Shown here piece after piece: positions 30,101-45,100 of a stretch of DNA of 64,000 nt. Below the pieces are notes generated by a model. That model was not told where the DNA came from, did no database searches, and worked only from the letters and a program-made list of their open reading frames with translations. The DNA lies in contig NC_088103.1 of assembly GCF_036370855.1 (NCBI RefSeq), forward strand, positions 38,824,404 to 38,888,403. The letters are read 5' to 3'. A program made the translations under genes and the position numbers. The stretch's first letter is position 1. Each line of letters begins with the position of its first letter. Origin of the DNA: Dromaius novaehollandiae. Lineage: Eukaryota; Chordata; Aves; Casuariiformes; Dromaiidae.

Positions 30101-33100
30101 GTTAAAGATCATTTTCCAGTTACCCCAGAGATAGCAATATTTATGTCACTGGCCATTTGGGTGGTCAAAATTTACAAGAGCCTAGTGTGATTCTCATTTT
30201 GTCACTTCAGACTTCCCAGATTTTCTCTGAAATTCCCAAAGGTGCCAGATTGGTCTTATTTCTGTTTTCTTTAACCTCATTCTTTAAGGCTTGCTCCTTT
30301 GAAATGCATATGTTTATAGATTTAAAGTCTTCGGAATAACTAAATTATCTGGGTTATTTTCATTTTTCTCTGTCCAAGTATGTTACTTAGTAAGGTTCTT
30401 AAACAATAAGATAAAAAACCAATCAGGTAAAAACCAAGCAAGAAATTCAAGATTTGACTCTCTTAATGGGGTGGAGGGGAATATTCTGTTAGCATAAAAC
30501 TCTTCTATCCTACTCCATTCTATAGATTTCTGTATCACCTTCATTGCCGAACACTTTCCAGTTAAAGGATCACTATTGTTCCTTCCTTTTCTACCTCTCC
30601 ACAAGTTAAGAATTGCAGGATGAGTTGTTTTTAAGAGGGTTGGCTTTGAATTTTTTTAATGTGCGTATTTATGCTAAAGAAGCAGGCTACAGAAATACAC
30701 TTTCCCTTTACAGTAGATGATAAATTTTTTGAGGCTTTAAATAATTCAAAGCACTGAATTTTACTATGGGAGGACTCAGCTATTGTCCTTTTGCAAACTT
30801 TGCTTCCTTACGTAAACTTTATTTTAAAAAATGATTTTAAGAGAGTGAAATTTCATGAGAAACTGAGAAAGTTTCCAACTGTTCAGCCTTTGAGAAAGAT
30901 GAATGCACAACAGTCAAATGCAGGGCTTAAAAACCCAAATGAAGTGAGCTAAGGTTTATTTCCCTGTGCTATAGCAACTTATGTTAAGAATAATTCCTAG
31001 GTAATTAAATATAACCTACTTCACTAGCAAGATCCCTTGAAGCTTTGGCAGCAAGTAAAGGCAGAGAATCCAGTTTCATTTCAAAGCCCCGACCCTTACT
31101 CTTCTCCCAGCCTTCTTTGTACTTAATCTGAGAAAGAAAAGATGTCAACATGTCACTAACACACAAGAACTTCAAGTGAGCATGGAAATGGCTAAGAGCA
31201 AAACAGAAGTATAAATTCATATATTCAGTCCACAAACTGGAACCCTGTTAAGTCATAGTTCATTATCATTCTGGGTTAATTAATTGCCTAGGATTGAGTC
31301 AGAAATTTTATGCCTGGAGTTCTCAGTCAGTTTTAATCCCAGAATATGCAGCAATAGCTCTAGATTTTGGTTGGATTTTCAAAAGTGTCAGCGATTATGT
31401 CCATGTTTGCAAATACTATAGATCAATAGGAACTGATCTCTAGGGCAGAATAACTGGTGCAAAGAACAAGACATTTCAGGATTTTTCTTTTTTTTTTTTT
31501 TTTTCCTCCTCTCCAAATTAGAGCTTCTATAGCCCATTCACTGAATGCCTATTTGAAGCTGGACTTCTTTAGTTGAGCTCCTGGAGTGCATCTTTCAGTT
31601 TGGTTTCATTCAAAAGGAATCCGATTTGTGTGCTCTGAGACCACTCTGTAATGTGAATTAAACATCAGGGAAGTAAGGACAATCAGGAGATTTGCTTCAA
31701 AAGCACGCTCACAACACACACTAAGTCACAAATATAGATGAACCATGACAGTCACATGCTTAAGTTCAGAAAGTTAATGGAAGTTAAAGTATTAACTCTT
31801 TAAGCTATTTTTGATGGTTCCACTATAAATTCCATCAGGCCAGGATCAAGTATATTGCTATGCAAACACATAAAGAAGTATCCATGAATCCCTGTTTGCT
31901 GGATGTGGGTTTTGGTGAGCAGGTATCCCAATGCATCACATCCACAAGGAGTGTTGCCCCACAGTACTCCACCAATGCAACTCAAATTTAACTAAGAGGA
32001 AGAACATGAGGTATGAACAGGCCAGCAAAACCTTGCAGTAATACCAACTCAAAACCATGAAAAATTATGAAACAGACTTAAAATTAACAGTTACACTAGT
32101 ACTAAGTTTCGAGGTTTTACTGCATTTGTATTTATTTGTCTTGTTTATTTTTCCAAACACTGCCTACAACAATGGGGGGCCTGAAAATTACCTAAAAATT
32201 AAATAAAAGTTGAGATTTTCATGTAAGCGTGTGATTTTAACACCTAGGGCTCTAAGTAAACCACCAAATATTGTGACAAAAAATGAATGGCAACAAACAG
32301 TGGCCTTGATCCAAGTTCACTGAAGTTATTGCAATTCTCCGCATTGACTTCAATGGGCTTTGAGTTACTGTAGCTGTGTAAATCTTTAATCTGCATACAA
32401 ATATCACCACAGAAGCAGTTAACTTTGTGAAGAGTACATTTGTTTATTAAACACATTCAAGTCGTCTGAAAAGATCTTGAAAAAATTCTACCAGTTTTAC
32501 TGTACTTGAAATTGCATGCCTATCTATTCAGGTTACTGTATCTCATGTTGCTTAGTGAAGACAGATTAGAAAAGCTGAATGCTTCCAGAAATAGTGTCAT
32601 CATCTTTGCATTCATTTCTCTCTTGAAAGAGTAACATGTATACCAATATTTTCACATCACTTGGCTTACCTCACTGTATAATTCGGCATTGGCTTTTGCC
32701 TTGATTAACTGAGGTACATCTTGCGGTAGAGTGTAATTTGTTTTTGTCTTCTCATACTGGGCTCGATAGTTCAACTACCATACATTAGAAAAACAAACAA
32801 ACAAACAAACAAACAAAAAAAATCCAACCTCAATTATATTTAACTCAAACAATATGCCGGTAACATTGAGTGACTACTGTTGAATTTCAGGCTATTAGTG
32901 CCATATGTTATAGATACAGTCATAGTGAAGGTTGACAACGTAAGCACTTTGGAGGTACTAAGGCAATTATAACTTTTTCCTAGGTAGTAGGAGATAGAAT
33001 AATTATTCCAGAAAGAGAATATTTTACTATAAATAATTGAGTATGTCAATCATAAAAATATAAAAATTATAAAAGCAAGCATTAATAAATGCAAAGAAGA

Positions 33101-36100
33101 TAAATCCCTTACAAAAGACACTTGCACAACTTTTTAAAATGGAAGAAAATATTATATTTTACTGATTTAATGGCATGCTTGCTATAGTTTTGACAGTGAT
33201 TTCATTCAATTTGCATTATTGTTTTCTTTGTAAATCTGCTGATTAATTATCAACAATTAAAGACACTTAGAACTACAAATTTTTCATAGGTGAACTAAAT
33301 TGTCTAATTCTAATAAACGGAGATGGCTAATGATGACAGAACTTACATCGCTGAGCTGCTGCGCATTTATTTTGGCTTGAGCAATTTGTGGAGTGCTTGT
33401 AACAGAGCTGTACTTCAGCTTGTCTATGCTTTGCCTGTAGTTTACCTAATTAAAAATAAAAAACAAAATTTAATAAAGAAAGAAATGTTCAGAGTGGAAA
33501 AATGAGAGATTGAGTGCATAGTTTTGCTAGCTAATAGTCTAGATATATTACTACTTATTTCATAATTAATTGAGATGTGGAAACATGCCACGATCTCTTG
33601 GACAAGATCTGCAGCTAATGCTCTGAAAACTTCCTGGGCTCAGGTAACAATTTTTATTCCATTTTGAAAATGAACTTCACTTACAACCTCTATCCGCACT
33701 AAAACACAAATTCTTAAAAAGACACAATTTCATCTGGTCCCCATAAAACATTCTATAAAACTGATATCCTTAACCATCACTCCGACTATTTTTTATCTTA
33801 GTAGAGAGTTATAGTGTTCCTTTATAGGGAAGTCTGTCCAGTATAACACAGTACAGAGCAAATGAACTCTTATACTCTGTCTTTACTGACTTTTAATATA
33901 ATAATTAATCATAGAAGTTACTTGTGGGGTAAGAGTTTTGTATAGATGATAAGGAAAGAAAAAGACATATATGGTACAAAAAAAGTCATTCCAATGTCAG
34001 CCATTGATAGTATTAGAGCCCACTAAATTCCTAACACATTAACATGGTAGCAGCAATAATAAGCTATAAAAAGAAATATATTAAATCCCCAAATTATCCA
34101 AGATAAAATGTCATGGAGGAGCTTTCTTTTAAGCCTATTGCTGCCAAAGGCCTCAGTATCACACTGCAGGACACAATTATCCTTCTCTGTAGGCCTTAAT
34201 TAATATTCACTGTAGTTAATCACCACTTTGCAAACATGGCACATCACATTGTTTAAAACCAGTTCCTTAAGAACACTTTTTTCAAAAAAGTGGAGTGTAT
34301 TTCTAGAGACTTTGAGTTACTGAAACTATTTGAATGGGATCCTTTTTACGTGAATTACCCTCACAAACTTTCTTCTTTCTACCATAATAACAAACATTAG
34401 GCAAAAGGCCCGAATTATCTCACCGGTCCAAAGTGATCAAGGTACTTAAAACAGTTCATTTGCTCCTTTGGAGAGATAGCTAGGGTTTTACTTCATCAGA
34501 GAGTGACAATTTCCTTTTAGCTGAATTTGTGTATTTATTGTTGTTTCTAATCTTATGAAAAAGAAGAAAAGTGCTGGTGTAACAAACCTGAACTCATGTC
34601 CAAAATGCAGAAGTTAGTTCTACCCACTGTAAACATTTCAGCACTGTATGCAACTGCACGTTTAATAGTCAGCAGGTTTGGGAGCATGTAAATCAATTGA
34701 CCACAAAGAATCAGTTGCAGTAGTCATGATCATGAGCAAGTAGTTTAAACGAGTCCCAAGGCCTGTCCACTCGTTAATAACTAACACATTCACTTTGTCC
34801 TCTTGAAGAATACAAGACTCTCACAAACCAAACAATGAAGCTACCTCTTTAAATTTTTGTATGCCTTTTCAAAGACAAAACTGAAGTTACTGCTCAAGAT
34901 AAAATAGTGTGCATTACAATTGTAGTATATCAAGTACATCCCCAAAAATGTCGGGGTTCTCAATTCTGCTTCTTCGTGCTACCGTTTTTTTCTTAGAAGG
35001 AGTCTTTAGGTACAGCTACATCTCACATAATTTTAATGGCCTCTGTGAGGCATCTTGCCCTTGGCTTCTTGCATTTTCCACGGAAAAAACAGGTGATTCA
35101 CATCTTAGGTAGCCTGAAGTGCCCTGCAGAGGTGCCACTCTCTTCCCGTTGACTTTATAAGTAATGCATCGTAACTGTTCTCCTAGTTAAGGCACAGGTT
35201 AGGTTCCTAATGCTAGGTAAGGTCAAGCAAGCCTTTAATGCTTGTGAAAGGTATGGCATCCCCTGCAGACTGACACCCTCCGTTTATCTGTAGAGCACAT
35301 ACATTCACAGCAGTACACAATTTCCCCCACATTGTTCCATCAGTATCTCAACCCCAAGCAGGAAAGAACACCTCTCTTGCACAGACCAGAGGCCTAATGA
35401 TGACTATATGCCGCCTTCCAGTAAAGGGGCCTAAACCTTCAATACAGAATTTAACTGTTGCACTGAGCTTTGTGAGGAACACCTATTTTGTGGGAATTCA
35501 CAGAGAGTGGGAAGTCTATTTAAGTCTCCTCCTTTCAGTGCTTGATGCTGTTGTTGAGGCTGCCCAGGATGGTGAGACCTTCCGTAAAATAGACTAGAGA
35601 TTGGCCAGAACTAACTCATTTCATGTCACTGCACAACCTGTCCTGAACTGAAACCAATGATAGGAGGTGGCAGCACTTTCTCCTTTCTATTTCTCTGAGT
35701 CTTGATTACCTGCACTTTTTTGCTTTGACTTTGTTATCACTCGCTGTTTGCTCCCATGATTAAATCATCATTTGACACACACAATCCATCACAATCTCTC
35801 CTGTGGAGAGATGATGAGCCACACAAGCCATAGATAAAAACCCATAAAGTTATTTACATCTTTCAAAGGGACCAACTTCCTTGTTGTCTGATATGAAGGA
35901 GTGAGAGTAGCTGGGTAATTGTAGTCAACACCGTCATGTTTGTAATCAGATTTATAGGCTATCTGAAACACAGGGAGAACAAAAAAAAATTCTTTTTTTA
36001 AGCTGTCATTTGTTTGAATAATTATCAGTCAAGAGGAAAGGAGAAACAATAATATTAATATTAAATGCAGGAAACAAAGTAAGTTCAGTGTCATCAGTGA

Positions 36101-39100
36101 CAAAGAAAATGAAATTATTTGCATAGTTTAGCCACTAATTGATTCTTTTTCAGCTCCTCAATTAATCCAATGCCAACAGTGGGAGTATTAACTTAACTTC
36201 CACCTATGACACATCTCTTTTATCTTCCTGCTTAGTTCTCAAGCTTCTTACAGATTTGTAAATAATGTACTTGAAGGAATAGTATGTAACAAAATAGCTT
36301 CTTGACTAACCCAGTAAATTAAATTGGAATCCAGAAATCTTCATTAAAGACTGTTTCTCCAACAAAGGTCTGACCCTCGTGGGGAGGGGGACCCAAGCAA
36401 CCTCAGCTCCTACTGATGTCAAAGAGAACTGAAGGAGCTCAGTGTGTTGCCAGATCACTGAATTTGACTATTTTAGCTTCTTCCACACAGTGAGGTATAA
36501 ATAGGACAAAAGGGTTTCCAGAGTTTCCTCACTTTTCAACACATCCATCCTTCAGATAACCAACACAATTTGATCTTCATTTTTCTATCAATTTAATTCT
36601 GGTAAGATTTAAAGACAAAGAAAAGCAACACCTATACAAGTACAATTGAAAAAGACTTACATTGCTTGCCAAGCTGCGAACTTTCATGGCATGTAACATC
36701 CGCTTATCCATGCCAATACCTTCATAATGACCCTTCATCTGGTTCTGGTAGGTTTCTTTGTATTTGAGCTATGCACAAAAGCAAAAACACTCTGAGAAAA
36801 TATATTTCACTTTTCTATGTGTTTTTATGTGTTTCAGTAGTGAGACAAATTACTACAGCTGTGATTTACTAGTGTTGCACTACGACAGAAACTCACGAGT
36901 CCACAACAACCTTGGTACTCTAAAAATGAAACCTAAAAAACCACTGCCAGTTCTCTATCTTAAAAGACATCATTTATGTATTCCCCAAATCACCTGGATG
37001 CCACATAAAGGGGATACTCTACATTCTATTGCTGAATATTATTTCAGAGACAAGCACTAAAATAAAGTCACAGGAAAGCATTATTTGTACATTAACGAAT
37101 GAACAGATAACCATTTACCAAAACTGTGTTGTTTTGGTGCAGCTTTTACCAAGCCCAGAGGAAGACATTTTGAGTTCAAAACAACACAGATCAACCAACC
37201 TACCACTTCATCTGTATCACAAAAGATTCACTCCTCCTGGATTTCAGGCAATGGGAGCAAGTAGTATAACGTAAAATTATCAGGATCTTGAGATACAATT
37301 ACTATCATTATTGATTAGTTTTATACACTAAATGTGTTCCTCTCTGACATTAACTCTGTTGAATTATCTTCTATCTTTCCACTGAAGAAATGGACATACA
37401 CAATGAAATAAGCAATAGATTATGAGAGACAACAGTAACAACTGACAGCTATTTGTTTGGATTAGCAGTCCGTTATAAGTAACCTCTCTTCCATATATGA
37501 TTTTGAATTCTTTTCATAATCCTAGATAGAAAGAGCCCTAGTCATCAGCCAGGACCTAGCGAGACAGGTGCTATACAGACACAGATAAAAATCAGTTATA
37601 ATCAAATTCCCAATACAGGCTTATCTTGAGCACACACACATATGAGCTGCAATTCCAGCAGCTATCAAGTTAAGCTTTCAGCAAGCCACACACGAGGTAT
37701 GGAGAACTTACATCACTGGTGTATTTTGAGATCTTGCTCACATTCTTGAATTGCGGAGTCTCACAGTAATTAATGCTGTAGCCTTTGTTGTTTCCCAGAT
37801 CCTTCCTATACTCCACCTGAGAACAAAAAAGCTCCAGGGTAAGATATAGTAAAACCTTAACTTACTCTAGCAAGTGCCAATACACATTATTTATTAGCCA
37901 GGCCCACTGTTCAGAGACTTTGATATGTGACTTTTATCAGATGGCATATGATGAAAATGAATATGAAGATTTATTTCATACACTCAGTTCTACCCTTAAC
38001 AATAACAGGTGATGTATCTTCTAGAAACTTTGGTGTCTAAAGTTCCAAAGGATACCAATAACATCAGGCTGCTTGATTTCTGAATTTCCTACACATGGCA
38101 CTTTGAAGGACCACATCTTTTAGAAACTGAAGTTTGTCAGTCCTCTGTAAATACAGAGACAGAGATCCATACTATCCTGGAGACAGAGACCCACATTTCA
38201 CATCTGTCTCTACCACCACCACAGCAGAGTTGTAAATGGCAAGAAATGTGAGCCTCAACTGTTACAGTAGGCAGGTGCATCTTTAGCGAAAGGACATATT
38301 TATTTCTGTAGCCATTAAAAATAAAAAAACTTTGCAGTATACTTAAACATCTAATTTTAAAAAAAACAATACAGCAAAAAGTTCTTCAGCCATATAAATA
38401 AAAAGGGAACAGCAGCCTACTAAATAACAAGAATGGCAACAAGTTTATAGGCAGGAAAAAATGCAAACAATCCCATTCATTTGGACCTCAAAGTATATGG
38501 GACAGTGCCAGGTGGAAGAGCGTTAACAAAACGAGAGATCTATGAAGGAATTTTAAAGGTGGGTGTGGACCAGGCTAAAGGAAAAAGAGCAATGGGTAAT
38601 TTTGAACAGGAAGGATACAACAGGAGGAAGTTTACTAGCAGAATTCCTCAGAATAAGTTTAAAGACAGATCTGGTTTATTATTTTCATTAACTATTCTTG
38701 CACTGAAGTAAGAATGTGGTGATGAAATCTGGGAGGCACTGCCAGTTCAAAGGAATGTTGGAGGTCATATTAAAAGGTTTTGGAGACTAGAGTAATAGAA
38801 ATGGGACTAAATTCAGCAGTGTAGAATTTAATATACTTAAGGACTAGTCACAAAAATTTCACCTGTAAGAACTCATCATCTGCAAAGGCAGAGAAAGAGA
38901 AAATTCTTCATTAGTAGGCTGACCACAGAATGATGGCAAGATGCCAAAGTAACACAGCCATGGAAAAGGCAGGTGCAGTCTAAGCCAGGAGCAAGAAAAA
39001 ACTTTGGAGCAGGGACTGGGAAGTGCGCATGCTATGTACCAGGTTCCAGCAAGACCTCATCAGGAACCTATGTACTCTTACAGTCATTCCTGTTTAAAGA

Positions 39101-42100
39101 ACATGCACTCAGCCTCCAACAGCTGCAGTGAAGGACTGTGAGAGGAGATTAGAAGAATTTGGCTTGCTTAGTCTGGGAAAATAAAGGCAGAGAGAAGAAA
39201 ATGACATCTGCTTATAAATCTCTCAGAAGGATAATCACCATGCAGAGAGAAGAACTTTTTAAACTACAGGATAATGTTTGCACAAAATGCAATGCTAATG
39301 AGATGGACAGGAATAAATGCAGCCTAGAAATGAGAAGGGGATTATATGATACTGTGCTGAAATAGCAGGAGCCAGGAATCACTGGCACAGGAGGCCCCTT
39401 CCAGTCCTACTTCCGGGGTTTTTTCATTATTGACGATTTTAGACTTCAACATCTCAAGAGCATAAGTTTTTAAACTGTCATGGGGAAGCTCCTGAAACTC
39501 ACATTTGTTAATAGCTATATAGCTGATATGACACTATAAATAAATTAACAAATCAGAATCTATTGAGAATTCCCTAGCAATCTTCCATTACACCAGCTAG
39601 AGGAAGACTGCATTATCAGTAAGCCAGAGTCTTTTACAGACTAGAAGAAAAAAGAAACTTGCCTTAATACAGTTACACAAAGTTTGGAGGTATTGGTATT
39701 ATTTTTAATTAACATTAGAATCTTCTTTGAAACACTGCAATATACATTCCCAAGTCATCCTAAAGCATTTACGCTGATAACCTCACAGTGCATTAAAGGC
39801 ACAGTACAGAGCTTTCTTAGATTTCTCCATGTGGCCAGAATTAGAAGTGCTTTCCTGGCATCATTTGCCATACTTCCATACAGATCACTGGAAGCGCCAG
39901 GTAACAGTATCTGAAGAACTGTTCTCGCATCTTTCTCCCCGGCTACTGGGCTGCACACAGATCAGTTTTGACAGCGACTGGACAGTAAGAATGACAGCTT
40001 TGTATATTTGTAGCCCTTACCCACCATGCACAAATGTTTGTATGTGCCACTCTCACCCCAGTGCATAGATCAATTTAACTCCTTACCTCACTGACAAGCT
40101 TGTTAACACTCTGGGCTTGTTTAAGGACTAAGTTGTCTTGGGCTGTTAGGGAGTGAAAGTGAGCTGCACCTTTCATCTTGGAAAGATCTTTCTTGTATTT
40201 TATCTGAAAAAAGGTAGGAAAAATTATAAAATAGACACCTTTTCAACATTGCTACTTGCACTGGCTGTATGGGTCAGGATAAGACTTTTCTTATCCTTGT
40301 TTTCATAAGCAAACAGAACTTGCTAAGCTGAAAAATTGCAAGTTGTTCCTAAAATAAACCACACGGAAAATCACAGGTCCACATCCCTTGCCAAGCTACT
40401 TCACTTCAACATTTTTTTTTTTAATCAGTTTTCTTTTATGTGGATTGAACAGCACTGGCTGTTGTTTGTAGCTTGAACAGATAACTAGGAGATTCTTGGC
40501 TAGTGACTGGCTAGAGCTTGTGTGCACTTCCATTACTGAAGTTAATTCTCAGTACTTTAATTTTAGCCTTCCAGTCAGAGAATTACAGATAGTGACCAAG
40601 CTCTCTGTGAACTTTCCTTTCATAGGAACCAGCTTTTTAAGTAAGCAATGTCATTCTGCACTTCTAAAGTTTTAAAGACAATTATATTTTTCCTTCTAAA
40701 TAAACAGATATTGAGATGAGGAATCTGTTAGTTTAATTTAGACATCTGGTCACTGACTTAAATTGGGCTAGGACAGGTGAAGATAGATAATATTTATAAT
40801 GGCTTTTTGCCAAACTCTCTCCAACAAATATATATGTCCATATTTCTTACATACAAGGAGATGCTTAGGCTCTTCGCCTCACATTGTTACATATTTAGTT
40901 TTAAAAATCAGATTCATAATGTAAAAAATAGCAAATGATTTGAAACGTGCTGAAGCGTTAAGTTAATTTGATTTTATTTTCCAAGTCTGCACACTGCTTC
41001 CCACACTTTAAAGAAATTAAGCAGCTTGGTAAGTATTCTAGTCTGCTAATGTTACTGGCATGCATGAGTCCTCCTCCCCACTCCAAATATTACAAATTCA
41101 TATTGAAAATGCTGACCTTTAGCATTTTGAAAACCTGTAAAATTGGCATCTTTAACTGGGAAGGTTAAACATTTCACATTTAAACAGGGAATCATTGGAC
41201 TTGTCATCAAAATAGCGATCAGTCACAGGAAGTCTCAGGCTTTTTATATTCTCTCAGTCATAAATTTAAGTAATAGAATATGGTGGATCCTTTACAGTTG
41301 AGTTTACTGCTGGCATCTCATCCAGGCTGGTACAAACTGAAAGACTCTACCATTTGTGAGCTCTTTGGAAAACTGACTGAACCATCAGCTCAAATAGCCC
41401 CAAAGGGTTATTGGTGTCCATACTACAGAAGCTGTCACTTAAAGGAACCCTTCACAGCAGCAACAACAGAATGGTATTGACCAGCAGACTGGCTCATTTT
41501 TGTCCCTACTAGAAATGGTCTCCTCTAGCAGGGCTGAGGCTCTTTGATCAGTGAGCTGCATGCAAGAGTCACACATTACCACTCTTCTATGCCAATTCGT
41601 TAGCTCACCACCCAAAACTAAAAATCACCAGATAGAAATAAGCTCAGTCTTATGAAGTGACAATGTCATACTCTATGGTTTCTTTTCCTCCCTATGACTC
41701 GCTTTGTGCTAAAGGCAGGATACATCAAAATATCAAAACCAGTTCAGCTCATTCATCCTCCACTTGTTCACTACTGGGAATAACACAATAGTCCACAGGA
41801 TGATTAAGGCAGTTGAAGGTTGCATTAATAATACAGGTGCAGATTTGCCAGGAGGGTTAACCTAACAGTAGGGATCCCTATTAGTTGCTGCATCCCTCTC
41901 CTCCCTCATGCAAGCTGGAGATGTGTCCCCTTATATTAATGGATACTACTAATCCCCAAGTCATCCAGGTCCCAGCAACGCAGGGAAATGTCACCGTTGT
42001 TTACTTCTCAAGTGTAATTTTAGCATTCTGCTCCTAGGCATTGCTCTGACAAACTGCTGTTTTTAATTGTTTATGAGTTGTATTGATTCAGGTTTCATAC

Positions 42101-45100
42101 TTACATCACTTGCCAATTCATTTGCTTTCTTGGCATTTTGATAAGCCGGAGTGATCATAGCAGGAAAGCTTCCTTTCCCTCTGCGTTCTTCATACTCATC
42201 CATATAATCCTGAAGAAAATTCAGGGTGTTTACTCACCGCACATGAGCAGGTGGGCCATAAGTGATATCACAAAGCCCTTGTTAGTAGGAAAAGTTCATT
42301 ACTTCATTTTCTTTATGAATAAAGAGAATAAAATGACCAATCATAATAAAATGATCTATTAAATTAGCTGTGTCCATAAAGTTACTTGTGTTGCACTGCA
42401 GGAGAAACTGATGTAGCAGTTAGCTGTGGTCCAGACAGTATTCAAATATACAAAGATATATATCCTCCTAATCTCACCCAGATTCCTAGAGCCAAAGAAG
42501 CAGTATCTGCTTACACCTGTTTATGTCAGTATATGTTTGCCAGGAAAACTGAAACAGTTTTTAATGGTTGGGTAGTCAGGAAATTTGCTTAACCTTTGTA
42601 AGTTTAGCTTAGGTCAGCCTCCCTCTGTGACTTGATAGAAGACCCTTGAACATGGCTATTCCTCACATCCTACCTTGAAGGAAAATAATTTTTCTCTAGT
42701 TTAATGATGTATTTTGAACCTTAATTCATTAACAAAGCAGAAATACCTAGTTATTACAGTGGTAAATTCCTTACGAAGGAGACCAAGAACTAATACTCTT
42801 AAATCTATCTATAAAGAAGTTTATGGGTAATTGTTTGCCAATTCCAAAAGCCTTTCAGGGCAAAATCTGTGGAGAATATGATAGGTATACAAGCAAGTAA
42901 GGTATAGTGTAATCTTTCTCTGTAATATTTTATAAATCCTTTGTAGTAAAGAGCCAGTTTTAGTGAAAAGAGAATGTACAGCATGTCAAGAATGAATTTA
43001 AGAGTATAGCATACATGGTAAAGACTATAAAATTCTAGGATATCTCTCTTGTGACTTCTCAATACAAAACAATGTATTTTAGGTAATGTACAGCACCAGT
43101 GCCACATGATAAGATGGGTCATATCATAAGTCTATCAACAATACAACATCAGTTATAATTACTGTGTCTAAATTATGCTATAAATAGGTATCGAAAATAA
43201 AAAATATCCCTGACTAATCAGCTGAGTTAATCTTTCAAATGTTATTCATGAGCCAGAACTCTTCAGACTAACTTGTCATTTTCTTTTTCTCATAACTTCC
43301 TCAAATACATTTTAATATCATTACTCATATTGCTCAAATACCAAAACAGTATTTTTAAAGTTACAGATAATTAACTTCAGCCACTCCTAATATTTTTAAA
43401 CATGAACAAAACAGGTGTTTACCAAACAGGAATTTACCGCAACATTCCTTAAATTGGTTCACGTTACCTATGTCAGAATGAGGTACGCGTATGATTTTGA
43501 CAAACAGAATTCTAATCTATTTACCCATGTTAAGTCATGCTTCACTCAGAAAGATCCATTAATTTCAGCATCTGTATGTTACATGAATAAAAATATTAGA
43601 ATCCAATCCAAGAAGATCAAAAATCAAGCTAAATTTGAAGTCTGTGACTGAAGTTTCAAAGATACTTTCAAAGAAAAAAAAACTTTAATTCTATAGATTT
43701 AAGCATTCTGATGCTTGAAAACGCAATTAGTACTTTTTCAAACTCATTCTATTTGCTCACTCTTAATAAAATTTGTGGGAAGTTCAAAGATAGAAACTAA
43801 CTGAAAGCTTGCTATGTATTCTAAACTAGCATGCTTCAGGGGTGGTTTGTTTCCCACAGTTGTATAACATAAAAAAAAGATGCACGTCGAGACAGAGACA
43901 GTGAAGAACTGTAAAACTCCCAAATGTCTTAGCACAATATATTTGTTTTCCTTCATTTCTCCAAAGGCTTTGCGTCTCATGAGGAGCTAGGATGAAAAAT
44001 CTAAGACTAATCATATTGTTTTGTTTATACAAGAATACTATTTGTCCTTTCAAATTCCCTTTAGCTGAAATTCCTGGAATCAGCATAACTTCACTGGAAC
44101 AGAACTTTGGACACTTTTTGGCATACCACAAAAATAATTGTATTCCCTGAAAAATGAAATAAAAGCAAAAAGAATGCCATAGACCAAAACAGATAGGAAG
44201 CTTATTTGGTTAAACAACTGCAGAAATACAACCTATCAGACTTAAAATACCACTTCTGTAGAAGAGTTGAAATCTAAGAGATTATGTATGATTTTCAGTG
44301 CAACTTGTACATATTTAGAGCTGCAAAGCTTCTAATATTTCTAGAAATACTGGCAGAAAGAAGATGCTTAACTATCATTTTTCTATCATTTTAAGCGCCT
44401 TTCACATTTTCTCTCAACTGAACTTACATTTTCTTTCTCACGGAACAGCAGGAAGGTCTCCACAAGTAAATACATTTTAGTGTGATGCATAACACCATCA
44501 CAACAGAAGTGTACGCATGTCCACAGATAAAACATGCCTAGATAAAGCTTACCCGTTAGAGCAACCCTACCATAACGATCATGTAATGACCTGGCACGGA
44601 CACTGCAGTCTTATCTTGTAAGTAACAATGCCAAATGTATCACATATTCATAGTATGGTGCTGCAGCACATGATCTTTTCCTTTGAGATCTTGTTTTCTC
44701 ACACAGGAAAGCAAAGTGGAAACAGGTCACACTGCCCTTTCCAAAGTCTCGAGCAATTGGCCATAGTAATGATCAACATTAGCACGGTTATCTCTTGGGT
44801 GCTGCATACCTGGCTATACTGATCTACATTTTCTCTTGTGAAAGTAGTATCTGTTCCAGCTGTATGGCTGGCTTTTCCCTTGATCTCTTTCTCATATCTT
44901 TGATGATATTTCACCTAACAGGAAAAAAAGAAAAGGGAAAGAATCATCCACATGAGCATAATCTCTTATACAGATCTTGCATAATAAATAGTAATAAATG
45001 AAATGCACACATTGATAATAAAAGGTTGCCAAAATTCCCATTGCCACAAAACTACAGAAGTCAAAATGCCACTTCAAGATACGAAGAAAAAGAGCAGGAT

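Noticed and set aside
39159..39365. 68-codon plus-strand open frame in intron 11
   Set aside because: It lies inside the decayed CR1 3' end and is not a gene.
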